The notes: generated by a model not told the origin, from the letters alone. DNA of 64,000 nucleotides from Streptomyces sp. NBC_01465 (GCF_036227325.1 NZ_CP109467.1:1736001-1800000), one strand, 5' to 3'. Positions 30,387 through 39,052 are shown, counted from the first letter of the stretch. Program-made: numbers and translations.

Positions 30387-30458
30387 TCCCGTCGTCGTCG
30401 TGGCATATGCAATAGCCGAGGGACGACGTTGGCCCTCTGCGAAATTTCGTGCAGGTTA

Positions 30459-30503
30459 CATGATGGAACGCTTCTCGAAAAGCGGATAGTTCGTTCCAAC
30501 ATG
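30459..30503. promoter_or_regulatory. Nested inverted repeats upstream of gltB
   Basis: CATGATGGAACG (30459-30470) and CGTTCCAACATG (30492-30503) are inverted with two mismatches, and inside them CGCTT and AAGCG form a smaller dyad. The block lies 73-117 nt from the gltB start, a normal position for an operator. GTTAC-n6-GAACG on the plus strand is weakly like a GlnR box. No regulator is assigned. The rest of the 286-nt gap to the VIT gene shows nothing recognisable. Confidence 0.45.
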
Positions 30504-30672
30504 CGGACACCGCGTACCGCGGTGGAGGTGGGTCAGAGAGGGACAGATCGATGTCCTTCGACCCGCAGCAGAGCAGGCGTCGTTGCCCACAGCGCTTTCG
30601 CCTTATGCCCCACGGTTAACGCATCAAAACCGCTGGGTAACGGACTACTTATGCAGCGCTCCACATAGTGTC

Positions 30673-31404
30673 TCACCCTACGGCGGTTCCGAACAGCGTG
30701 CCCAGGGCGTACGTCACACCTGCGGCCGCCCCGCCGAGCGCCAGCTGGCGCAGTCCGCTGTACCACCAGGAGCGCGCGGTGACGCGCGCCACGACGGCCC
30801 CGCAGCCGAAGAGCCCGAACAGTGCGACGACCAGCGCGGGCCAGAGCGCCTGGGCCCCGAGGAGGTACGGCAGCAGGGGCAGCAGCGCGCCCAGTGCGAA
30901 GGCGCCGAAGGAGGAGACGGCGGCGATCAGCGGCGAGGGCAGATCGCCGGGGTCGATGCCCAGCTCCTCGCGCGCATGGATTTCCAGTGCCATCTCCGGG
31001 TCCTGCGACAGCTGACGCGCGACCTCGCGCGCGAGTCCCGCCTCGACGCCCCGGGACTCGTACAGCGCCGCGAGTTCGTTCTCCTCGTCCTTGGGGTGCT
31101 TGCGCAACTCCCGCCGCTCGACGTCGAGTTCGGCCTCGACGAGCTCGCGCTGCGAGGCGACTGACGTGTACTCACCTGCGGCCATCGAGAAGGCTCCGGC
31201 CGCGAGTCCGGCCAGTCCCGTGATCACGATCGTGCGGTGGGAGACGTCGCCGCCGGCCACACCGGTCATGAGCGCGAGGTTGGAGACGAGCCCGTCCATC
31301 GCACCGAACACGGCGGGGCGCAGCCAGCCGCCGTTGACGTCGCGGTGGGTGTGGTTGTCGCGGTGGGCGACGTGGAGCGCCGCCTCGTTCTCGATGATGG
31401 ACAC
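30673..31404 (-). CDS. VIT1/CCC1 family membrane transporter
   Basis: This 243-residue protein is of the vacuolar iron transporter family, which moves iron or manganese ions across membranes. Features are the first membrane segment with FGAMDGLVSNLALMTGVAGG, AAGAFSMAAGEYTSVASQRE at the second segment, a cytoplasmic acidic helical insert (residues 80-155, with metal-binding Glu residues), and three C-terminal membrane segments. Bacterial members probably export iron or manganese. No regulator is adjacent. It is divergent from the ADP-ribosylglycohydrolase cluster and reads toward gltB. Confidence 0.9.
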   Translation of the reverse strand: MSIIENEAALHVAHRDNHTHRDVNGGWLRPAVFGAMDGLVSNLALMTGVAGGDVSHRTIVITGLAGLAAGAFSMAAGEYTSVASQRELVEAELDVERRELRKHPKDEENELAALYESRGVEAGLAREVARQLSQDPEMALEIHAREELGIDPGDLPSPLIAAVSSFGAFALGALLPLLPYLLGAQALWPALVVALFGLFGCGAVVARVTARSWWYSGLRQLALGGAAAGVTYALGTLFGTAVG

Positions 31405-31637
31405 AGCTATCCCCTTGGTTCGTGCATGCGGGCCCGGACTCTCCCGCCCCCCTCAACGGCTTCGAAATTACGCACGATTCGAGGCCCCCGCCAGCAAGGC
31501 AGGCCGTACTTACCAGGGCCGGAACCTCCACTCCCGGCCGATTCCGACCGGGTGACAGTGAGGTTTCAGGGGCGCGTGGGGCGCGCGGTGTGGCACACAT
31601 CCAGGAACCGGTCGGCGAGCCCCTGGAGGCGCGAGCC

Positions 31638-32690
31638 ATGCTGTACTCACCTGCGGGGAATCCCCCCGACGCCTGGGCGATTGCATGCAATCGCCCGCCC
31701 GCTCCCCTGCCGCTCTCGGCGGACCTCCGCGAACGGGGCCGGGGCGCCCTGCTCGGTCTGGCGGTCGGCGATGCGCTGGGGGCGCCCGCGGAGAACATGC
31801 GGCCCTCGGAGATCCGCCGCCGCTGGGGGCGGATCGAGGGCTTCGTCTCCGACAACCCGGCCGGCACGGACGACACCGAGTACGCGATCTTCTCGGGCCT
31901 GCTCTTGGCCCGCCACGGCTCGGCCCTGACCGCGGCGCACGTGGAGCGGGCCTGGCACCGCTGGATCGCCGACCTCGACGAGGGCCCCTTCCGGGGTGCG
32001 GGCTTCAGCGAACGCGGCACCCTGGAGAACCTCCGCCGGGGCCTGGCGGCCCCCATCTCCGCCCAGCACCGGCACGCCTGGAGCGACGGACTCGCCATGC
32101 GGGCGGCGCCCTTCGGCGTCTTCGCGGCGGGCCGCCCGGCGGAGGCGGCCCGCCTGGTGGCGGTCGACGGCTCGGTGAGCCACGACGGCGAGGGCATCTA
32201 CGGCGGCCAGGCGGTGGCGGCGGGCGTGGCGGCGGCGATGTCGGGCGCGGGCCCGGCGTCGGTGATCGGGGCGGCCCTGTCGGTCGTACCGATGGACTCC
32301 TGGACGGCCCGCTCGATGCGCCGCGCGGTGGTCGCCGCGGACCGGGGAGAGCGGGCGATCCGCTCGGCGGTGGTCATCGGCGGCTACCCCTGGACGGACC
32401 TGGCGCCGGAGGCGGTGGGCCTGGCGTTCGGGGCGTTCGCGTACGCCCGCGGGGATTTCCGCACCTCGGTGCTGACGGCGGTGAACATGGGCCGCGACGC
32501 GGACACGACGGCGGCGGTCGCGGGGGCGCTGTCGGGAGCGATGAAGGGGGCGGGGGCGATCCCGGAGGAGTGGTCGACGGTGATCGGCCCGGTGCGCGGG
32601 AGCTGTCTGCCGGAGATGGCGGGCTATCACGTACTGGACATCGCAGACCTGTTGACACCCGACGACGAGCCCCAGGCGGTGACCTCATGA
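31638..32690 (+). CDS. ADP-ribosylglycohydrolase family protein, type A (copy 1)
   Basis: This DraG/ARH-fold hydrolase has 350 residues and complete metal-binding motifs: GDALGAPAE (44-52), TDDT (77-80) and DADT (287-290). The family cleaves N- or O-glycosidic bonds of ADP-ribosyl groups with two Mg2+ ions. In this sugar-uptake setting the substrate may instead be a free riboside, which is inference. The ATG at 31638 has GGAGG 9 nt upstream; the first 30 residues look non-conserved and contain an 18-bp DNA palindrome. It is strikingly similar to the gene at 39096 over its whole length. It overlaps the next gene by 4 nt (ATGA). Confidence 0.9.
   Translation: MLYSPAGNPPDAWAIACNRPPAPLPLSADLRERGRGALLGLAVGDALGAPAENMRPSEIRRRWGRIEGFVSDNPAGTDDTEYAIFSGLLLARHGSALTAAHVERAWHRWIADLDEGPFRGAGFSERGTLENLRRGLAAPISAQHRHAWSDGLAMRAAPFGVFAAGRPAEAARLVAVDGSVSHDGEGIYGGQAVAAGVAAAMSGAGPASVIGAALSVVPMDSWTARSMRRAVVAADRGERAIRSAVVIGGYPWTDLAPEAVGLAFGAFAYARGDFRTSVLTAVNMGRDADTTAAVAGALSGAMKGAGAIPEEWSTVIGPVRGSCLPEMAGYHVLDIADLLTPDDEPQAVTS
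31677..31694. promoter_or_regulatory. Perfect 18-bp palindrome near the start of the first glycohydrolase
   Basis: GCGATTGCATGCAATCGC is a perfect palindrome lying at codons 14-19 of the annotated gene, in a stretch not shared with its paralogue. It could be a regulator site just downstream of a promoter, or mean that translation begins later than the ATG at 31638. No second copy was seen in the window. Confidence 0.35.
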
Positions 32691-33796
32691 GCCGAATCGA
32701 GGGAATGCTTCTCGGACTTTCCGCCGGGGACGCCGCCGGGTGGCCCGCCGCCCGGCACCGCGCCGCGCGGATGCCCGAGTGGACGCGGCGGCTGACGCGG
32801 GAGCTCGACACCTTCGCCGAGCAGAACGCCACCACCACCCTGCCCGTCCCCATCGCCCTCAACCAGGCCCCCGAGCCGCTCCGGTTGGGCCCCTCCGACG
32901 ACGCCGAGTGGGCGGCGTTCACCGCGCGGACCGTGCTCCTCGCCCCGCCCGGGCAGATCCGCGCCGCCGTCGACCGGGCCTGGCGGTCGCTCGCCGGCGA
33001 GATCGCCGCGGCCGCCGAGCGCGCCCCCGAGGTGGAGTCGGCGGTGCTGCCGCTGCGCGCCCGGATCTCCGTACGCGCCGGTCTGGGCAACCTCGCCAAC
33101 GGGCTGCGCCCGCCCGCCACCGGTCACGACAATCCGCACTACTTCGACGACGCGGCCTGCGTACGCGCCTGTGCGCTGGCCGTTGTCCACCCGGGCGACC
33201 CCGTCGCCGCCGCCGAACTCGCCGAGTACGACGCCCGATACACCCAGGACGGCGACGGGGTGCACGGCGCCCGCGCCATGGCCGCCGCCGTCGCGGCCGC
33301 GCTCGGCGGTGCGGACCCCGACGACGCCGTGGCCGCCGCCCTCGCCCAGCTCCCCGAGTCCACCGAGATCGGCCGGAACGCCGCCCACGCGGTGAAGCTC
33401 GCCCGGGACGCCGAGGGCGCGTTCGCCGTGGTCCCGCGTCTGGAGCACGAGATCGTCGACCACATCTACAGCTACGGGATCGCCGCCGCCGAAACGGTCC
33501 CCGTCGCCCTCGCCCTCACTCTCGCCGCCCGCGGCCGCATCACCGAGGCCGTGCCCAGCGCCGCCTGCCTCTCCCGCGTCGCCGACTCCGCCCCCGCCCT
33601 CGCCGGCGCCCTGACCGGCGCGCTCGGCGGGGCCGCTGCCCTGCCGGACGCCTGGCGGGAGGCGTGCAGGACGCTGGTCGGCTGTGCGCTGCCCCGGCTC
33701 GCGGGCACGGATCTGGTGGAACTCGCCGACCTTCTCGTACAGGCACAGCAATCAGGCGCCCCAGATGGACAATTCCGACATGACGCCCACACCTGA
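32687..33796 (+). CDS. ADP-ribosylglycohydrolase-like protein, type B (copy 1)
   Basis: This DraG-fold protein of 369 residues has GDAAGWPAA (14-22) and SDDAEW (70-75) in place of the usual TDDT. At the C-terminal metal site it has VADS (298-301) where catalytic members have DxDT. The first metal-ligand Asp is thus lost but the second is kept. The rest is well preserved, including PATGHDNPHYFDDAACVRA and TQDGDGVHGARAMAAAVAAAL. The same changes occur in the paralogue at 40196, so they are selected, not decay. It may have altered chemistry or act as a partner of the type A enzyme, whose stop codon overlaps its start. It overlaps the kinase gene at its 3' end. Confidence 0.85.
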   Translation: MSRIEGMLLGLSAGDAAGWPAARHRAARMPEWTRRLTRELDTFAEQNATTTLPVPIALNQAPEPLRLGPSDDAEWAAFTARTVLLAPPGQIRAAVDRAWRSLAGEIAAAAERAPEVESAVLPLRARISVRAGLGNLANGLRPPATGHDNPHYFDDAACVRACALAVVHPGDPVAAAELAEYDARYTQDGDGVHGARAMAAAVAAALGGADPDDAVAAALAQLPESTEIGRNAAHAVKLARDAEGAFAVVPRLEHEIVDHIYSYGIAAAETVPVALALTLAARGRITEAVPSAACLSRVADSAPALAGALTGALGGAAALPDAWREACRTLVGCALPRLAGTDLVELADLLVQAQQSGAPDGQFRHDAHT

Positions 33797-34721
33797 GGAC
33801 CTCTCCACGCCCCGCACCGGCATCGCCGTCTTCGGCTCCACCAACATGGACCACGTCGTGTACGTGGACCACCCCCCGGCCCGCAGCGAGACCGTCACCG
33901 GCCACGACTTCCGTACGATCCCGGGCGGCAAGGGCGCCAACCAGGCCGTCGCCGCCGCCCGCGCGGGCGCACGGGAGGTCACCATGATCGGCGCCGTCGG
34001 CAACGACCCCCACGGCGCAGCCCTCCGTACCGCCCTCACCTCCTCGGGCGTCGACACCGACTCCTTGCGCACCGTCGAGGGCCTCTCCGGCACCGCGCAC
34101 ATCGTGGTCGACGCCACGGGCGGACGGGCGATCGCCGTGATCCCCGGCGCCAACTCCACTGTCTCCGCACTGGCCGCGGGCGACGAGGCCGTCATCGCGT
34201 CGGCCGGAACCCTCCTGCTCCAGCTGGAGTTGCCGCTCCCCGGTGTCACGGCAGCGGCCGAAGCGGCCCGCAGGAACGACGTCCGTACGATCCTCACCCC
34301 GTCCCCCGCCCAGCCGCTCCCGCCCGAACTCCTCGCCGTCACCGACCTCCTGATCCCCAATCAGATCGAGGCCCAGACCCTCACCGGCCACACCGACCCC
34401 CACGAGGCGGCGGCCGCACTCCTCGCCCAGGTACCGGCGGTCCTGATCACGCTCGGCGTCCACGGCAGTCTGTACGCGGCCCGCGACGCCGAGCCCCTCC
34501 TGATCCCCGCTCCCCCGGTGACCGCCGTGGACGCCACCGGCGCGCGTGACGCGTACGTGGGCGCGCTCGCCGTGGCACTGGGCGAGGGCAGAACCGTCGA
34601 GGAGGCGATGAACTGGGCGACGGCGGCCGCGGCGCTCTGCGTCCAGGAGATCGGGGCCGCACCGTCCATGCCGTACCGGGCGGCGATCGACACCGCGAAC
34701 GAGGCCGCGCGCCTGCACTGA
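33780..34721 (+). CDS. PfkB/ribokinase-family sugar kinase with altered anion-hole motif
   Basis: This is a ribokinase-like kinase of 313 residues. It has GSTNMDHVVYVDHPPARSET at the N-terminus, the GGKGANQAVAAARAG substrate-binding signature (49-63), and DATGARDAYVGALA near residues 251-264. In functional relatives this last motif is GAGD or AAGD, whose backbone forms the anion hole. Here the second Gly is Arg (GARD, 254-257), while the catalytic Asp is kept. The paralogue at 43937 has a normal AAGD. Activity may therefore be reduced. The start at 33780 is chosen; the ATG at 33765 is an alternative. Both lie inside the end of the preceding gene. Confidence 0.83.
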   Translation: MTPTPEDLSTPRTGIAVFGSTNMDHVVYVDHPPARSETVTGHDFRTIPGGKGANQAVAAARAGAREVTMIGAVGNDPHGAALRTALTSSGVDTDSLRTVEGLSGTAHIVVDATGGRAIAVIPGANSTVSALAAGDEAVIASAGTLLLQLELPLPGVTAAAEAARRNDVRTILTPSPAQPLPPELLAVTDLLIPNQIEAQTLTGHTDPHEAAAALLAQVPAVLITLGVHGSLYAARDAEPLLIPAPPVTAVDATGARDAYVGALAVALGEGRTVEEAMNWATAAAALCVQEIGAAPSMPYRAAIDTANEAARLH

Positions 34722-34800
34722 CCTGCACCGACAAGCCCCCTGACGAGACGTGGATCACACCACGGACCCGTTGACGCGAAAGAAAGATGTAAGCAACATC

Positions 34801-34833
34801 TGTAATCGTTTCCAGTTGCTGAAAACGTTTACA
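34801..34833 (+). promoter_or_regulatory. Paired LacI-type operators upstream of the LacI/ABC operon
   Basis: TGTAATCGTTTCCA (34801-34814) and TGAAAACGTTTACA (34820-34833) both match the LacI/CcpA-type operator pattern with a central CG, 19 bp apart centre to centre. They lie 38-70 nt before the LacI start. An AGATGT-AAGCA-ACATCT dyad precedes them (34785-34801). Autorepression of the operon by the LacI protein is the natural reading. Confidence 0.72.
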
Positions 34834-34870
34834 GCTTCGCTTCGCGCCATCGACTGCTCAGGGGGCAGGC

Positions 34871-35914
34871 ATGACACCGACTCCGCAGGGGCCACCGACC
34901 ATCGTGTCGATAGCCGAGCGCGCAGGAGTGTCCATCGCCTCCGTCTCCCGTGTCCTCAACGGGCTGAGCGTGCGCGCCGACACCCTGCGCCGGGTCGAGG
35001 ACGCCGTGGCCGAACTCGGCTACGTACCCAACGCGGTGGCCCGCTCCCTCAAGGGCGGCAGGACCCGTCAGTTGACCTTCGCCATGGAGGACATCGGCAA
35101 CCCCGTGTACGTGACGATGGTCCGCGAGATCCAGGCGGTCACCAAAGCCGCCGGATACCGGCTCCTCCTGCACTCCACCGACGGGGTCGTCGAGGACGAA
35201 CTCGCCGTCGTCCGCAGTCTCAGCGACCGCACCAGCGACGGCCTCATCCTCTGCCCCATCCGCATCACGGATGCCTACGTCCGCACGCTGAACGCCGCCG
35301 CGGCCCCCGTCGTCGTCATCGGTTCGCTCCCCGACGGCGTGCCCATCGACAGCGTGCGCGCCGACTCCGTCCTGGGCGCCGCGATGGCCGTACAACACCT
35401 GCACATGACCGGCCGCCGCCGGATCGCCTTCATCGGCGGCCCCTCCGACACCGTGCCGGGACGCAACCGCATGGCGGGCTACCGCCAGGGGCTCGCCGAC
35501 TGCGCTCTCCCGTACGACGAAACCCTCGTCGTCTCCACCGACTTCGCCACCGAGTCCGGAGCCCGCGCCGCCGAGCAGCTGCTGGCCGCCGCACCGGACG
35601 CGATCTTCTGTGCCAACGACCAGCTGGCCGTCGGCGCCATCCGCACCCTGCACACCCGCTCCGTACGCGTCCCCGACGACATCGCCGTGGTGGGCATGGA
35701 CGACAGCACCCTCGCGCAGGCCGCCTGGCCCCCGCTCACCAGCGTGGACCTGGGATCCGCCGAACGCGGCCGACGGGCGGCCGAGTTGCTGCTCGCCCGC
35801 CTCGGCCACGGGACGGCCCCCGAACCGCCCCAGCACACCACCGCCATTCCCCGCCTTGTCGTCCGCAGCTCGACCGCGCCGGCAACCGAACAGGAGAACC
35901 TGAGGTTCGCATGA
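34871..35914 (+). CDS. LacI-family regulator of the ABC/glycohydrolase locus
   Basis: This 347-residue LacI/GalR protein has an N-terminal helix-turn-helix (TIVSIAERAGVSIASVSRVLNG, residues 8-29) with the hinge helix PNAVARSLKGG, followed by a periplasmic-binding-protein-like sensor domain (GLILCPIRITDAY, RRRIAFIGGPSDTVPGRNRMAGY and CANDQLAVGAIRTLHTRSVRVPDDIAVVGMDDS). It should bind the imported sugar or a derivative. The first gene of a coupled operon, it overlaps the first permease gene by 4 nt. Two LacI-type operators lie just upstream. Confidence 0.93.
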   Translation: MTPTPQGPPTIVSIAERAGVSIASVSRVLNGLSVRADTLRRVEDAVAELGYVPNAVARSLKGGRTRQLTFAMEDIGNPVYVTMVREIQAVTKAAGYRLLLHSTDGVVEDELAVVRSLSDRTSDGLILCPIRITDAYVRTLNAAAAPVVVIGSLPDGVPIDSVRADSVLGAAMAVQHLHMTGRRRIAFIGGPSDTVPGRNRMAGYRQGLADCALPYDETLVVSTDFATESGARAAEQLLAAAPDAIFCANDQLAVGAIRTLHTRSVRVPDDIAVVGMDDSTLAQAAWPPLTSVDLGSAERGRRAAELLLARLGHGTAPEPPQHTTAIPRLVVRSSTAPATEQENLRFA

Positions 35915-36870
35915 GTGTCACCGCAGTCCGGGGCAACGACGCCCTGGACCATCGCGGCACCCCGCCGCCCCGCTCCCCCGAGCAGCGCAAGCGCGCACTC
36001 GGTCTGGACCGGGGGGCCTGGTTCCTGCTGGCCCCCGCCCTGATACCGATCCTGGTGCTCAGCGTGGGCCCGCTGCTGTACGGCATATCCCTGGCCTTCA
36101 CGGACTCGCAGGCAGGACGTACGACGTCCACGCAGTTCCTGGGCCTGACCAACTTCAGCGATCTTCTGCACGACTCGCTCTTCTGGCAGTCCTTCAAGAT
36201 CGGGATCATCTGGGCGGTCAGCGTCACCGCGCTGCAGTTCCTCATGTCGCTGGGCCTGGCCCTGCTGCTCAACCAGAACCTCCGTTTCCGCTGGCTGGCG
36301 CGGACCCTGGCGCTCGTCCCCTGGGCCATGCCCGAGGTCGTCGTCGGCATCATGTGGCGCCTCGTCTACCACCCCGACGCGGGCATCCTGAACAAGGTCC
36401 TGACGCAGCTTCACGTGATCCACCAGAACGTCGACTGGCTCACCGGCCTCTCCGTCGCACTCCCCGCCGTGATCGTGGTCGGCGTCTGGGCAGGCATGCC
36501 GCAGACCACCGTGGTCCTGCTGGCCGGGCTGCAGAACGTACCGGTCGAGCTGATGGAGGCCGCGGACCTCGACGGCGCCGGAATCTGGCGCCGCTTCACC
36601 AACGTCACCTGGCCGGCGATCAAGCCGGTGGTGATCTCGGTGACCGCCCTGAACTTCATCTGGAACTTCAATTCCTTCGGCCTGGTCTACGTCCTGACCC
36701 AGGGCGGCCCGGGCGGCAAGACCCAGCTCCCGATGCTCTTCGCGTACGACGAGGCCTTCAAGTACGGCCAGTTCGGATACGCCGCCGCCATGGGCCTGGG
36801 GATGGTCGCGGTGATCGCCGTCCTCCTCACCCTGACGCTGCGCAAGAAGCTCAACGAGGAGACGGCATGA
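35911..36870 (+). CDS. Sugar ABC transporter permease (MalF-like)
   Basis: This is an inner-membrane permease of a CUT1-type carbohydrate importer, 319 residues, with about six membrane segments. The first is preceded by a 30-residue cytoplasmic tail (LDRGAWFLLAPALIPILVLSVGPLLYGISLAF). The EAA loop that contacts the ATPase is seen as VPVELMEAADLDGAGIWRRFTNVTWPAIKP. It starts at the ATG at 35911 within the LacI stop and overlaps the second permease by 4 nt. No ATPase gene is present, so the shared MsiK protein probably powers the importer, as is known for many Streptomyces CUT1 systems. Confidence 0.93.
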   Translation: MSVTAVRGNDALDHRGTPPPRSPEQRKRALGLDRGAWFLLAPALIPILVLSVGPLLYGISLAFTDSQAGRTTSTQFLGLTNFSDLLHDSLFWQSFKIGIIWAVSVTALQFLMSLGLALLLNQNLRFRWLARTLALVPWAMPEVVVGIMWRLVYHPDAGILNKVLTQLHVIHQNVDWLTGLSVALPAVIVVGVWAGMPQTTVVLLAGLQNVPVELMEAADLDGAGIWRRFTNVTWPAIKPVVISVTALNFIWNFNSFGLVYVLTQGGPGGKTQLPMLFAYDEAFKYGQFGYAAAMGLGMVAVIAVLLTLTLRKKLNEETA

Positions 36871-37721
36871 GCATCCCCGCAGGGCTCCGCGCCCGTCGCA
36901 CCGCAGGCCGCACCGGCCAGTACCTCGCCCTCCTCTGCTACTTGATCTTCCTGGCGTTCCCGCTGCTCTGGCTGGTCTCCACGGCCTTCAAGTCGCCGCA
37001 GGAGCTGGGCTCGATCGACCCGACGTGGCTGCCCAGGCACCCCACGCTGGACAACTTCCGTACGGCTTTCGACACCCAGCCGCTGCTGCACGCCGCGCTC
37101 AACAGCTTCATCGTGGCCGGCAGCGCCACCGTGATCGCGACCGCGCTCGCGGTGCCCGCCGCCTACGCGCTGGTGCGCTTCCGCTCGCGGATGACGACGG
37201 CCGCCAACGGCTGGGTGCTGATCAGCCAGGCGTTCCCGTTCGTCCTGATCATCATCCCGCTCTTCCTCGTCCTGAAGAACCTGCACCTGATCGACTCCCT
37301 GGTGGGGCTGATCGCGGTGTACGTCGTCTGGAACCTGCCGTTCTCCCTCTGGATGCTCCAGGGGTACGTCAAGGCCGTGCCCGTCACCTTGGAGGAGGCC
37401 GCGGCCGTGGACGGCGCGAGCCGCCTGCGCACCCTGGTCAGCGTGGTCTTCCCGCTGCTCACCCCGGGTCTGGTGGCCACCGCGATGTTCACCTTCGTCA
37501 CCGCCTGGAACGAGTTCTTCTTCGCCCTCGTCCTGCTCAAGTCCCCGGAGCACCAGACCATGTCCGTGATCCTCACCCGGTTCCTCGGCGCCGAGGGCGT
37601 CGCGGACCTCGGACCGCTCGCCGCGGCCTCCGTCATCGCCACCATCCCCAGCCTGCTGTTCTTCGCGCTGCTCCAGCGCCGGCTGGTCGGCGGCATGCTC
37701 GCCGGGGCGGTGAAGGGCTGA
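36867..37721 (+). CDS. Sugar ABC transporter permease (MalG-like)
   Basis: This is the second CUT1 permease, 284 residues and six membrane segments, with the EAA motif VPVTLEEAAAVDGASRLRTLVSVVFPLLTPG. The N-terminal segment is YLALLCYLIFLAFPLLWLVSTAFKSPQEL, and the C-terminal one ends in FALLQRRLVGGMLAGAVKG, which is typical of MalG ends. It forms the membrane channel with the previous gene product. Overlaps on both sides (ATGA, TGATG) show a tightly coupled operon. Confidence 0.93.
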   Translation: MSIPAGLRARRTAGRTGQYLALLCYLIFLAFPLLWLVSTAFKSPQELGSIDPTWLPRHPTLDNFRTAFDTQPLLHAALNSFIVAGSATVIATALAVPAAYALVRFRSRMTTAANGWVLISQAFPFVLIIIPLFLVLKNLHLIDSLVGLIAVYVVWNLPFSLWMLQGYVKAVPVTLEEAAAVDGASRLRTLVSVVFPLLTPGLVATAMFTFVTAWNEFFFALVLLKSPEHQTMSVILTRFLGAEGVADLGPLAAASVIATIPSLLFFALLQRRLVGGMLAGAVKG

Positions 37722-39052
37722 TGCGCACCCTCGCAAGGACCCGGCTGCGCACCGCGACGGCCGCACTCGCCGCGACCATGGGCCTGGCGCTCGTCGCCGG
37801 CTGCGCCCAGGGCGACACCGGTTCGGCCCACGGCCGTATCACTCTCGAATTCCTCAGCCTGGCCTGGCAGCAGGACTCCGTCGCCGCCAACAAGGCGCTG
37901 GTGAAGGAGTGGAACGCCGCGCACCCCGACGTCCAGGTCAAGTACGTACAGGGCAGCTGGGACGGAATCCACGACCAGCTCCTGACGTCCTTCGAGGGCG
38001 GCGAGGCGCCGGACATCATCCATGACGACGCCTCCGACCTCACGGACTTCGCGTACGGCGGCGACCTGGCCGACATCAGCAAGCTGCTGCCCGCCTCGCT
38101 GAAGCAGGACATCCCCGCACAGTCGTGGAACACGACCACGTACAACAAGGGTGTCTACGGTGTGCCGTTCCTCCAGGAACCGCGCGTCCTGATCGCCAAC
38201 ACCAAGCTCCTGAAGGCCTCGGGCGTACGGATTCCCACCGCGGCCCACCCGTGGAGCTGGGCGGAGTTCGAGCAGGCGTCGAAGAAGATGACCGTGAAGG
38301 GCTCGGGCTCCACGGCGAAGCAGTACGGCGTGGCCTGGTCCATGAAGGAGCCGGTCAGCCAGTCGGTCAACCTCTCCGTCTCCACCGGCGGCACGATCTT
38401 CAGCCGCGACGCCGGCAAGAACAAGGTGAACTTCGACCCGGCCGAGTCCGCGGTCTCGCAGCTCATCAACCGGCAGATCAACGTCGAGCACACTTCGCCG
38501 AAGAGCAGCCTGGGCATGAGCGGCTCCGACACCCTGCCCGGCTTCTTCGCCGGCAAGTACGCGATGGTCCCGCTGAACTTCTCCTACCGCCAGCAGGTCC
38601 AGCAGCAGGCGCCCAAGGGCTTCCAGTGGAGCGTCCTGCCGCTCCCGGCGGGCAGCGGATCCGCCGGGGAAACCCAGGGCGTCGTACCGCAGACGCTCTC
38701 GGTCTCGCAGGACTCCGCGCACAAGCAGGCCGCCGTCGACTTCATCTCCTTCCTCACCCAGGGGAAGAACGCGGCGCGTCTGGCGCTCGGCGACTGGATG
38801 CTGCCGACCAGCACGTCGGCGCTGAAGGACCCGGCGCTGAGCTCGCCGAAGGACGGCTGGAACACCGGCAGCCAGATCTTCGGGAACCTCGTCCCCTCGC
38901 CGGTTCTCGGGGTGCGCGGCTACGCCGAGTGGAAGGACAAGATCGCCACTCCGGCGTTCCAGAACTACTACAACGGCTCCGGCACCCTCGGCTCCCTCCG
39001 CAGCAAACTCGCGGGAGACGGCCAGCGCGTCCTCGACCGCTACCAGCGCTGA
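37721..39052 (+). CDS. Sugar-binding lipoprotein of the ABC importer
   Basis: This is an extracellular solute-binding lipoprotein of the CUT1 family (443 residues). The signal peptide has a lipobox LVAGC with Cys at about residue 28. The mature domain shows typical elements: AWQQDSVAANKALVKEWNAAHPDVQVKYVQGSWDG, EAPDIIHDDASDLTDFAYGGDLADIS, YGVPFLQEPRVLIANTKLL and FFAGKYAMVPLNFSYRQQ. It determines the imported sugar, but the ligand cannot be read from sequence. Lgt, encoded further right, would lipidate it. A 9-bp hairpin covers its stop codon and may tune expression of the enzymes that follow. Confidence 0.92.
   Translation: MRTLARTRLRTATAALAATMGLALVAGCAQGDTGSAHGRITLEFLSLAWQQDSVAANKALVKEWNAAHPDVQVKYVQGSWDGIHDQLLTSFEGGEAPDIIHDDASDLTDFAYGGDLADISKLLPASLKQDIPAQSWNTTTYNKGVYGVPFLQEPRVLIANTKLLKASGVRIPTAAHPWSWAEFEQASKKMTVKGSGSTAKQYGVAWSMKEPVSQSVNLSVSTGGTIFSRDAGKNKVNFDPAESAVSQLINRQINVEHTSPKSSLGMSGSDTLPGFFAGKYAMVPLNFSYRQQVQQQAPKGFQWSVLPLPAGSGSAGETQGVVPQTLSVSQDSAHKQAAVDFISFLTQGKNAARLALGDWMLPTSTSALKDPALSSPKDGWNTGSQIFGNLVPSPVLGVRGYAEWKDKIATPAFQNYYNGSGTLGSLRSKLAGDGQRVLDRYQR

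Noticed and set aside
30459..30503. Firm GlnR operator call upstream of gltB
   Set aside because: Only one half of the GTnAC-n6-GAAAC pattern is good, so it is listed only as an unassigned inverted repeat.
31237..33796. Alternative long frames through the first glycohydrolase genes in other phases
   Set aside because: They lack the GDALG, TDDT and DADT motifs, while the chosen frames have them and overlap by ATGA.
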